A stretch of DNA of 64,000 nucleotides from a virus, in the IMG/VR virus record IMGVR_UViG_3300044695_005756, positions 1 to 64,000 of that record; one strand, written 5' to 3'. Under the pieces are notes generated by a model, which did no database searches, was not told the origin of the DNA, and saw only the letters and a list, made by a program, of their open reading frames with translations. The position numbers and the translations under genes are program-made. Shown here piece after piece: positions 16,033 to 25,700 of the stretch (position 1 is its first letter; every line of letters begins with the position of its first letter).

Positions 16033-16467
16033 TTAGCGTGTAAAACTCTTTAACATCCAACCATGTTTCTGATGAGCATCAAGAATATCTTGCAAGAAAT
16101 TACCTACTGCTGGTTCATCAGCAGCATCAGCAAGTGCGATACCCGCACGAAGTTCCATAATATATTTCTCATTATCAGATGCAAGTTCGGACATCATAAT
16201 AAGTGATGAGGGAATGGCAACGACTTCATCGATCTTTGAAAGTTCTAACATTCTTGCCAAAGTTGTTGGAGCATATGAACCTAATGCACGAATGTGTTCG
16301 GCAATTGCATCGGTTTGCTCATATACCGCTGCATAGAATGTGCCAAGAAAACCATGGTATTCTGCAAAGTTAGGTCCCTCTACGTTCCAATGGAATGAAT
16401 GTGCTTTGAAATACAAACCGAAATTTGTACCTAAGATGACTTTCATTTGTTCTATTAATTGTTCCAT
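16033..16467 (-). CDS. dps: Dps-like ferritin-fold protein inside the terminase operon
   Basis: This 144-residue protein has the Dps signature HSFHWNVEGPNFAEYH followed by TDAIAEHIRALG. The four ferroxidase-site residues known from Dps proteins are all present at the right spacing: His26 (in HWNV), His38, Asp53 and Glu57. Dps proteins form 12-subunit shells that oxidise and store iron and protect DNA from peroxide. The Lys-rich N-terminal DNA-binding extension of E. coli Dps is absent. It lies 3-4 bases from both neighbours, between gp16 and gp17, so it is expressed with the packaging genes. Whether it acts in the cell or is packaged in virions is unknown. Confidence 0.93.
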   Translation of the reverse strand: MEQLIEQMKVILGTNFGLYFKAHSFHWNVEGPNFAEYHGFLGTFYAAVYEQTDAIAEHIRALGSYAPTTLARMLELSKIDEVVAIPSSLIMMSELASDNEKYIMELRAGIALADAADEPAVGNFLQDILDAHQKHGWMLKSFTR

Positions 16468-16471
16468 AATT

Positions 16472-16873
16472 TTATTTATTTCCTTTAATCATTTTAAGTA
16501 ATTCATTAGTGGAACCAACAAAGACTGCTTTATCTATGTTGACTCCTTTACTAGTTTCAGACTGAGGTGCAAGCTCTTTTTTACGTTTCTGGAGTTCTAG
16601 TAAATCTTTATTCATCTCAGCTAAGTTTTTCATCATCGTAGCTAAGACTTCATATGCCCGCGGTGATTCGGATTGATTTGCAACAGACGCTAGTTCAGTA
16701 ATTGCTTTATTACCATTTGTGATTAACTCACGCATATTATCACGCGCAAACTCAGCATCAGCATCAATTTGATTCACATTATCATCAACAACCATAGGTA
16801 ATGGCTCTATGGTTTTTTCTTCAATAGGAGCAACGTCAAATATTTCAGATAGATTTTTATTTAGTTTTTTCAT
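16472..16873 (-). CDS. gp16: Terminase small subunit gp16
   Basis: 133 residues (T4 about 164). The core ARDNMRELITNGNKAITELASVANQSESPRAYEVLATMMKNLAEMNKDLLELQKRKKEL matches the T4 gp16 central domain (long antiparallel helices with the SxxPRAYEV motif) that assembles into rings and regulates gp17. An acidic, disordered N-terminus precedes it. The ATG overlaps the gp15 stop (ATGA). The usual direct junction to gp17 is interrupted by the Dps-like gene. Confidence 0.9.
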   Translation of the reverse strand: MKKLNKNLSEIFDVAPIEEKTIEPLPMVVDDNVNQIDADAEFARDNMRELITNGNKAITELASVANQSESPRAYEVLATMMKNLAEMNKDLLELQKRKKELAPQSETSKGVNIDKAVFVGSTNELLKMIKGNK

Positions 16874-17871
16874 AGTAATGTATCAGGCCACTCTACAACT
16901 GTTTCTGTATAACCAAAATTCGAATTCGGTAATGCTGTATTTGGATTAGGTTCAGTTACTACAGACACTAATTTTACTGGGCTTATATCCAAAGTTTCTA
17001 CTGTATATCTTGCACCAGAATAATCGCCAGTCAATACATAACCCGTTTCGATAAGTTTATTACTATCCGCAATCACTAATGTACCTACGGAAGTGTTACT
17101 AAAATATTCTACAGTACCGAAGAATCCATTTGCGGTGTCACGAAGAGTTTCGCCAGTGGTGTATACATTATTACCATTTGCATAGTCTACATAAACTTTT
17201 TGAATATCTCTAGATGCGGTATCAAGATTAATATTTGTATTTGCCGAATTAATAATTTTGCCTGTTTTAACTGGTGGCCAAATAAAGCTTTTAGCGGTAA
17301 ATGTTAAGTCCCAAACAATAATTCTAGTTGTTCCATCACCCATTCCACCCTCATATTCTACTGTAGACGCAACAGAGTTGAGTATAATAGGAACAGTATA
17401 CTTATGGTCCATTGAAGGAATAAAATCTACCACTACACTAAAATCAGGAGTAAAGAATGGTAAAATCTGTTCTAATATTTGAGTGCCGTCTTCCGTATTG
17501 CGAACAAATATAGACAAACTGAATTCAAAATTATATGGAACAGGAAGAAACTGTGTGCTTACGGTTGAATTTGTTGGACTCGAAAAGTTTTGTAGAGTAG
17601 AAATTTGTTTACGATTTGCATCATACTCCAAACTATCAAGATTGAAAGACATTCTAGGTATTACTGAGTTAACCGATTTAATCAAATTTGGATCGGATGT
17701 AATTTGTGTTAAATATCTTTCTTTAGGTCCATATGATAAAGGCACTTTAAGTTTTTCTTTTGCAACACCAGCTTGTGTGTAACGCACGATTTCAAGATCG
17801 TTAAATATGGTACCAAAAACGATAACCATCTTACGAATGGTACGATGATAAAACTGTGCGTTACCTAACAT
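16870..17871 (-). CDS. gp15: Tail sheath terminator/stabiliser gp15
   Basis: 333 residues (T4 about 272). Similarity to T4 gp15 is clear over the first about 210 residues: FYHRTIRKMVIVFGTIFNDLEI, VPLSYGPKERYLTQI, VIPRMSFNLDSLEYDANRK, FEFSLSIFVRNTEDGTQILEQILPFFTPDF and WDLTFTAKSFIWPPV. The extra C-terminal about 110 residues, with TGETLRDTANGFFGTVEYFSNTS and ADSNKLIETGYVLTGDYSGARYTVE, are beta-rich and not in T4. The family caps the tail at the head-proximal end. GGAGAA ribosome site; the ATG overlaps the gp14 stop. Confidence 0.92.
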   Translation of the reverse strand: MLGNAQFYHRTIRKMVIVFGTIFNDLEIVRYTQAGVAKEKLKVPLSYGPKERYLTQITSDPNLIKSVNSVIPRMSFNLDSLEYDANRKQISTLQNFSSPTNSTVSTQFLPVPYNFEFSLSIFVRNTEDGTQILEQILPFFTPDFSVVVDFIPSMDHKYTVPIILNSVASTVEYEGGMGDGTTRIIVWDLTFTAKSFIWPPVKTGKIINSANTNINLDTASRDIQKVYVDYANGNNVYTTGETLRDTANGFFGTVEYFSNTSVGTLVIADSNKLIETGYVLTGDYSGARYTVETLDISPVKLVSVVTEPNPNTALPNSNFGYTETVVEWPDTLL

Positions 17872-18779
17872 TATGGTTCTCCAAACGGATTGACCTCAGT
17901 AAAGTCAATAATGTTATCGCTTGCGGCTTCAATTCTTGCATTATCAATGATATCTTCAAACGCGGTATTTTGAGTTACGGCATCAGAAGTGAGTGTGATT
18001 GTCCATTCAGCAGAACTAGTATTACCTTTTACATTTGCGGTTGCACTAAAATCTCCTTGTACACGATAAATGTCAATATGTGTATTAGGACTAAAATCAT
18101 ATACAAGGGCTTGCGCTGTTGCAGTAGCAAGTGAAGAACCTTGATATACAATTTCATCATTGATAAATTTGCCTGTGCCACCAGCACCTAACGAAATGCG
18201 CGTTCTTGGATAATAACTGCGAATTGTATTATCAATTTCAGCCACTCCTGTATCAACGATTTCGTTTGAAAAGTAATACTGCTTCATCTTTAAAGCATAA
18301 AGATAAACATTACCTCCACGCCCACGACCTAATGTATAAAACATCGCTTGATTATTTTCGGATTCAACATCAGTAATCTCAAAAAATGTCGTAGTCATAG
18401 GAACATAAATTAGATCACCAGAATTAGGTCGTATTAAACCATTAACCGTATATTTGAATCTCAATCTTGAAACAAGCATTGTCACTTCATCACGAATTTC
18501 TAAACCAAACTTTGAAATGAAATCTTGATCTCCATCGAATCCACTTACATTTTCCATATACATTTCAATGGGATGTGCAGTTCGATATTCTTTGAGAACA
18601 TCTTCACCAAACAAATAGTCCACTTCATCGCGTGTTGTACGCGGTAAATAGTAAACATCTAAACCGTAAATTTTAAGAGCTTCGATAACTAAATCTTCAA
18701 CTAATAACTGTTCTGGAGTGATTGGATTACCATCACCCAGTTTTGAAGGAAAATTATTGAAGTAGAAATTAGTTGCCAT
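17871..18779 (-). CDS. gp14: Neck protein gp14
   Basis: 302 residues (T4 about 256), recognised by order and by FYFNNFPSKLGDGNPITPEQLLVEDLVIEALKIYGLDVYYLPRT and by KFGLEIRDEVTMLVSRLRF, both conserved in T4-type gp14. It forms part of the neck that closes the filled head and receives the tail. It contains an inserted region around residues 195-260 rich in Thr/Ala. Start and stop codons overlap with gp13 and gp15 (TAATG), so the neck genes are translationally coupled. Confidence 0.93.
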   Translation of the reverse strand: MATNFYFNNFPSKLGDGNPITPEQLLVEDLVIEALKIYGLDVYYLPRTTRDEVDYLFGEDVLKEYRTAHPIEMYMENVSGFDGDQDFISKFGLEIRDEVTMLVSRLRFKYTVNGLIRPNSGDLIYVPMTTTFFEITDVESENNQAMFYTLGRGRGGNVYLYALKMKQYYFSNEIVDTGVAEIDNTIRSYYPRTRISLGAGGTGKFINDEIVYQGSSLATATAQALVYDFSPNTHIDIYRVQGDFSATANVKGNTSSAEWTITLTSDAVTQNTAFEDIIDNARIEAASDNIIDFTEVNPFGEP

Positions 18780-19729
18780 TATCCAGTAAAGATTTCTGAT
18801 GGCAATGAACCCATCTGATAAATCTCTTCTTCCAATTGTTTAATTTCTTCTGTCGCTTCATCATAAATCTTTTGCCCATTGAGTGTGACACCACCAGGCA
18901 TTTGAATACCTTCAAACTTTTTGAGATTGTTGCCCCATTGTTGTTTGATTTTTGCTGTTGCTAATTGTTTGAGAAAACGATCATTCCATACATCCGTTGT
19001 ACCTTCAATTGAAATGGCTGAATTACTATGCGTCAATGTTGGTGGTCCGACTAATGTTAGACTCGTAGGAGATTCTATATTACCTACTTGTTTAGATTCA
19101 TTGCCGATTGTAATAAAATCAAACGGCACAATTTCTTGATCAAACTTTGTGCTATAGCCTATTACGGTATTTGATGAAGGATCACATGTAACTGTGCCCG
19201 TTAGTGTAACCGTTTCTGGTCGTAGTACACGATAACATTCAACGACAATCCATTCACCTGGTTCCACATCTCTTGTCCAATCGATATCAAGAAAGACTTT
19301 GTTTTGATGACGATTAAAACGAAACTGTGGTGTACCAGAAAACAACAGATTTAAAGTTCGTAAGTGCTGCATAGTAATTTCATATGACACATATGATACA
19401 GAAGTAAAGTCATACAAGTCATGCAGACGCAACTGATAACGCAAATCGAACATATTGATTGATGCATTTGAATTGTCGAATGGAAAAATACCAGTTACAA
19501 ACTGAATTGCATCTGGACAATAAATCCATTGACGGTCAATATCCGCTTGCGTGATTTGATGTTTCATATATAACTTTTCGGTACCATCATAATGATAGTC
19601 ACGCCAGAAGTTAACGGCATCATCGATTCGATCATCTACTTGATCATCATCTACGTTGATTTCAATAACTGGAAATCCAAGTCTTCGTAAGCAGTAATCT
19701 TTAAATTGTTGTCTAGTTGAGATAGTCAT
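18779..19729 (-). CDS. gp13: Neck protein gp13
   Basis: 316 residues (T4 gp13 about 309). Conserved opening TRQQFKDYCLRRLGFPVIEINVDDDQVDDRIDDAVNFWRDYHYDGTEK, the head-completion motif seen throughout T4-like phages, and ending FLKQLATAKIKQQWGNNLKKFEGIQMPGGVTLNGQKIYDEA. It joins gp14 to form the neck after packaging. A central beta insertion (about residues 180-245) contains TLTGTVTCDPSSNTVIGYSTKF. It is the first gene after the giant fibre, from which it is separated by 18 bases. Confidence 0.94.
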   Translation of the reverse strand: MTISTRQQFKDYCLRRLGFPVIEINVDDDQVDDRIDDAVNFWRDYHYDGTEKLYMKHQITQADIDRQWIYCPDAIQFVTGIFPFDNSNASINMFDLRYQLRLHDLYDFTSVSYVSYEITMQHLRTLNLLFSGTPQFRFNRHQNKVFLDIDWTRDVEPGEWIVVECYRVLRPETVTLTGTVTCDPSSNTVIGYSTKFDQEIVPFDFITIGNESKQVGNIESPTSLTLVGPPTLTHSNSAISIEGTTDVWNDRFLKQLATAKIKQQWGNNLKKFEGIQMPGGVTLNGQKIYDEATEEIKQLEEEIYQMGSLPSEIFTG

Positions 19730-19747
19730 AAGTTTATATAGTTCTTG

Positions 19748-22700
19748 TTATGATACACTTCCCATAATTACACAAACAGTAGGACTTACAAACAATATTG
19801 TTGCAACGCCTCTTGTGGCAAGACTGACTGAAGATACATCCAAATTAAAACCTGCAATGTAGGCAGTAGTGATGCTGCAAGTAATAGTTACACTAGCACC
19901 TGTATTATTAAAGATTGAGATTGCATCACCAGCAGCAAAGACATTATTTGGAATTATAATAGAACCACCTGTGCCAATTTCAACAAATTCACCTACATCA
20001 GTTACCTCTAATGTGTACTGAGATGTTTTTTGTCCTACAGCAGGTATGTTTCTGAAACCCATTGTAAAACTTTGGTCTGGTATAGTGATTGTTCTGCTTG
20101 CAGTTAAAGTATCAGGAACAATAGTTGCTGAATAAGAACTTGTTCCTCCAGAACGTCCTTTGATGGTAATTGAATCTTGTGTCGTAGCATTTTCAACCAC
20201 AAGTCCATCTGTAGAACTAACCGTAACTTTAGCTGTAACTGTACCGCCATTGTTTGCGTCTAATGAATTATTCGCACGAATGAAAGCTGCGTTAGCGTGT
20301 AAGAAAGATGCATTTGTTGAGTCAAATATTGTATTCGTTCTTACTAATAAATCAATTCCCTTTGTTAAAACATACGTTGAATGTAAGTTAGCATTGAGAG
20401 TATCAATTACAAAAGAAGGATCAGTAATATCAATATTATTATTTTCTCCAACTTCAGGAGTATAACCTTTAAATAAGTACCATTCTTTTGTTACTGAATC
20501 ACGAATCAAACCTGAATGAGCATTTGTGCCATCATTATAATGACCAGCAAATCCTAAATCTTTCAAATCTGAGATATAATTTCCTGCACCAAGAACAATT
20601 ACTGTATCATTTGCAACCAACGTAGTCGCATTTACACTAAATGTTTGACCAGTAACAACTAAGTTACCCACAAACAAGTTATTGGTAACAGTCAAACTAC
20701 CAGTGATTGTACCACCATTATTTGCGTCAATTGAATTGTTTGCGCGAATAAATGCAGCGTTTGCTGTATTAAATGCTGGCTGAACTTGTGGTGCTACATT
20801 ATTAGCCGAATTGAAAGCTGCATTCGCATGATCATAAGCCGAATTTGATTGTATGAATCCAGAATTCGCATGAATAAATGCAGCGTTTGCGGTATTAAAT
20901 GCTGGCTGAACTTGTGGTGCTACATTATTAGCCGAATTGAAAGCTGCATTCGCATGATCATACGCCGAATTCGCTTGAATAAATCCAGAATTAGATTGAT
21001 TACGGGCGTATTGGTCTATTGATCCAGCCGCAATAGTGTTGGCAAAAACAAAAGCCGCATTTGCATGATCAAACGAAGCATTGGCTTGTATGAATCCAGA
21101 ATTTACATGAATGAATGCAGCGTTCGCTTGAATGAATCCAGAATTGGCGTGATCACGGGAATATTGATCTACTGATCCTGCTGAAAGTGTGTTAGCCCAA
21201 ATAAATGCGGCGTTAGCATGATCATATGCAGAATTTGTTTTTATGAATCCAGAATTCGCATGAATAAACGCAGCGTTAGCATATTCACCAGTCGAATTCT
21301 GTGACTGATATGCAGAGTTGGCATGAACAAATGCAGAATTGGCATATTGTCCAGTTGCGTTTTGGCTTTGATATGCGGCATTCGCATGATCAAAAGATGC
21401 ATTGGCTTTGATAAATGCGGAGTTGGCGTATGATGATGCAGCAGAACCACCTAAATCATCATAATTTGTGCCGTCATTTGTAAACTGCCATCTATCCAAT
21501 GTTTCATTCCATAACAGATAAACATTGGCAGAAGAACCTCTATCAACTTCTATTCCAGCATCTACGGTAGGAGCAGAAGACTGATCTATTGCCGCATTTA
21601 ATGTAATAATGTTATCAGCAATAAGAATTGTTGATGTGTTTACATATGTTGTTTGTCCAGTTACAGTCAAGTTACCTGTAATACGAACATCACCTGTAAC
21701 GGTACCACCATTGTTAGCGTCTAATGCATTGTTAGCACGAATAAATGCAGCGTTGGCATATTGACCTGTTGCATTTTGTGATTGATATGCCGAATTTGCA
21801 TGATCAAAAGATGCATTTGTTTGGATGAATCCGCTGTTCGCATGGATAAATGCACCGTTAGCTAATGTGAATGCTGCATTGGCATATTGACCTGTTGCAT
21901 TTTGACTTATGTACGCAGCATTAGCATGATCGAATCCAGAATTGGCATGAATAAATGCCGCGTTCGCATATTGACCTGTAGCATTCTGCGATTGATAAGC
22001 CGAGTTCGCATGATTGAATGCATAATTCGCATGTAAGAATGATGAATTTGCTTGAATAAATCCACTATTTGCATGATCGAAAGATGCATTTGCTTGAATA
22101 AATCCACTATTTGCATGAATGTAAGCAGCGTTAGCGGCAGCAAAAGCACCATTAGCGTTAGCAAAAGCGGCATTAGCAGCAGCAAAAGCACCATTCGCGT
22201 TGGCAAACGCAGCATTCGCGTGATCATAAGAACTGTTTGCTTGGATAAATCCACTATTTGCATGATCAAAGGATGAATTAGTTTTTATGAATCCGCTGTT
22301 CGCATGAATGAATGCGGCATTAGTATCATGGTACGCAGAGTTAGCTTGAATGAATCCAGAATTTGCGTGATCAAAAGATGCATTCGCTTGAATGAATCCA
22401 CTATTCGCATGATCGTAAGCGGCATTTGATTTTGCAAATGCACCATTAGCATTTGCGAATGCAGCATTAGCTTTGGCAAAAGCCCCGTTAGCGTTAGCAA
22501 ATGCAGCATTGGCATCATGATACGCCGAGTTTGCTTGGATAAATCCACTATTCGCATGATAGAAAGCGGAGTTCGCATAATGACCAGTTGCATTCTGACT
22601 TAGATACGCAGCATTCGCGTGATCGTATGCAGAATTTGTTTTTATGAATCCAGAGTTTGCGTGGATAAATGCCGCATTGGTATCATGATAAGCTGAATTG

Positions 22701-25700
22701 GCTTGGATGAATCCAGAATTCGCGTGATGATATGCATCATTTGCTTTTGCATAAGCGGCATTTGCGTTTGCAAAAGCATAGTTAGCATGATGAAAAGCAG
22801 AATTTGTTTGTATAAATCCACTATTTGCGTGAATGAATGCAGCGTTTGTTAAATCAAAGATTATATTTGTTCTTGGTAATAAATCAATACCTTTAATTGT
22901 AACAAAAGTCGAACGTAAATTGGCGTGAAGAGTATCGATTTCAAAAGAAGGATCATTGAGATCGACGTTATTATTTTCTCCAATTTCAGGAGTATAACCT
23001 TTGAACAGATGCCATTCTTTTGTGGTAGCATCTCGGATAAGACCCGAATGAGCATTTGTGCCATCGTTATAGTGACCAGCAAATCCTAAATCTCTAGTGT
23101 CGGCAAAATAGTTACCCTCTCCTAATACAATAACTGTATCGTTAGAGACAAGTGTTCCTGCATTGATACTAAATGTTTGACCTGTAACAAATATATTGCC
23201 TACAAATAAATTATTGGTAACAGTCAAACTACCAGTAATCGTACCACCATTATTTGCGTCAATCGAATTATTGGCTCTTAAAAATGCAGCATTCGCATAT
23301 TGACCTGTAGCATTCTGTGAGATATACGCAGCATTTGTGTGATCGTATGCACTATTTGCTTGTATGAATCCGCTGTTTGCATGATCGAATGCTGAATTAG
23401 TTTTAATGAATGCAGCATTAGCGTCATGATACGCAGAGTTAGCTTGAATAAATGCCGAGTTTGCATGATGATATCCATCATTTGCTTTTGCATAAGCGGC
23501 ATTTGCGTTTGCAAATGCATAAGAAGTGTAGACGTATAAATCTACAGTTCCATTTGAGCCAAAGAAGTAGTTTGAGAAAATGGCATTTGCACCAGTAATG
23601 CTTCCATTTCCACCAACTGTTGTAACTGATTCTGTTGTTATGTTACCAGTAACACTAAATTCACCTGCAACATTAATCGACGCTGATACATTACCACCAA
23701 CGTTGGCATCTAACGAATTGTTTGCGCGAATAAATGCAGCGTTTGCTGTATCAAATGCTGAATTCGTTTTTATGAATGCAGAGTTGGCATGATTAAATGC
23801 ATAGTTTGTATGCAAGAATGCCGAATTTGTTTTAATGAATGCGGAGTTAGCATGAATGAAAGCGGCATTTGCGTATTGACCAGTTGCATTCTGTGAGATG
23901 TACGCAGCATTAGCATGATCGTAAGACGAATTTGTTTTAATAAACGCAGAGTTTGCATGTAAGAAAGATGCATTAGCATGTAAGAATGCAGCGTTTGTAT
24001 CGTGATATGCAGAATTAGCTTGAATAAATCCAGAGTTCGCATGAATGTATGCTGCGTTAGCAGCGGCAAATGCACCGTTGGCATTTGCGAATGCTGCATT
24101 AGCTTTAGCGAAAGCACCGTTGGCATTTGCGAATGCTGCATTAGCATCATGATACGCACTATTTGCTTGAATAAATCCAGAGTTCGCATGGATGTAAGCC
24201 GCATTAGCAGCAGCAAAAGCACCATTTGCATTAGCAAAAGCAGCGTTAGCTTTAGCAAAAGCACCATTCGCATTGGCAAACGCGGCGTTGGCATCGTGGT
24301 ATGCACTATTTGCTTGGATAAATCCAGAGTTTGCGTGATGAAACGCCGCGTTTGCATCATGATACGCAGAGTTTGCTTGGATGAATCCACTATTCGCATG
24401 ATTGAACGAATAATTTGCATGTAAGAATGCAGAATTCGTTTTTATAAATGCTGAATTGGCATGAATAAATGCTGCATTGGCATCGTGATATGCGGAGTTT
24501 GCTTGAATGAATCCAGAGTTTGCATGATCAAAAGATGCATTCGCTTTGATAAATGCAGAGTTGGCATACGATGATGCTGAAGTTGCACCTAAATCATCAT
24601 AACCAATACCGTCATTCGTAAATTGCCACTTATCTAGTGTTTCATTCCACAACAGATATACATTTGCCAAAGCACCGCGATCAACTTCAACTCCTGCGTC
24701 AGAAATAGGTGTCTGTGACTGATTTACTGCTGCATTGAGTGTAATAATATTGTCGGCAATTAATACCGTAGAAGTGTTTACATATGTTGTCTGTCCAGTT
24801 ACAGTCAAGTTACCTGTAATACGAACATCACCTGTAACCGTACCACCAACATTCGCATCAAGTGCATTGTTGGCACGAATGTATGCATAATTTGCATGTA
24901 AGAATGCAGAGTTTGTTTTTATGAATGCACTATTCGCTTGAATGTATGCTGCATTAGATTTGGCAAAAGCACCATTTGCATTTGCAAATGCGGAGTTGGC
25001 TTGTCTGAATGCACCGTTGGCATATACACCAGCAGAATTCGCTGCAATAAATGCACCATTGGCGTTTGCAAAAGTTGCATTCGCTTGAATATAAGCGGAA
25101 TTTGCGTGTATGAATCCTGAATTTGCGTGTATGTAAGCTGCATTTGATTTAGCAAAAGCACCGTTAGCGTTTGCGAATGCTGCATTTGCGTGATCATAAG
25201 AAGAATTCGCATGAATAAATGCTGCGTTGGCATATTGTCCTGTTGCATTCTGTGACAAATAAGCTGCATTAGCTAAATCAAAAGCCGCATTTGTTTGAAT
25301 GAAACTTGAATTCGCATGAATAAACGCACCATTTGCTACCGTAAATGCAGCGTTCGCATATTGACCTGTTGCATTTTGGCTTAGGTATGCCGCATTAGCA
25401 AGATCAAATGCTGCGTTAGTTTGAATAAATGCGCTATTTGCTTGAATATATGCAGCATTAGCGGCGGCATATGCGCCATTCGCATTAGCAAAAGCAGCGT
25501 TTGCGTGATGAAATCCAGAATTCGCATGAATGAATGCACCATTAGCTACTGTAAATGCAGCATTTGCATAATTGCCAGTTGCGTTCTGTGATTGATACGC
25601 AGAATTTGCATGTATGAATGCTGATTGAGCGTGAGTTATTCCTGCATTAGCTTGAATAAATCCAGAATTTGCGTGGATAAATGCTGCGTTGGCATATTGA

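Noticed and set aside
23770-24424. Long open frames in other frames and on the plus strand across the giant fibre (up to about 216 codons)
   Set aside because: They arise because the 21-base repeat keeps every frame open. Products are low-complexity, without ribosome sites, and overlap the clearly coding minus-strand frame.
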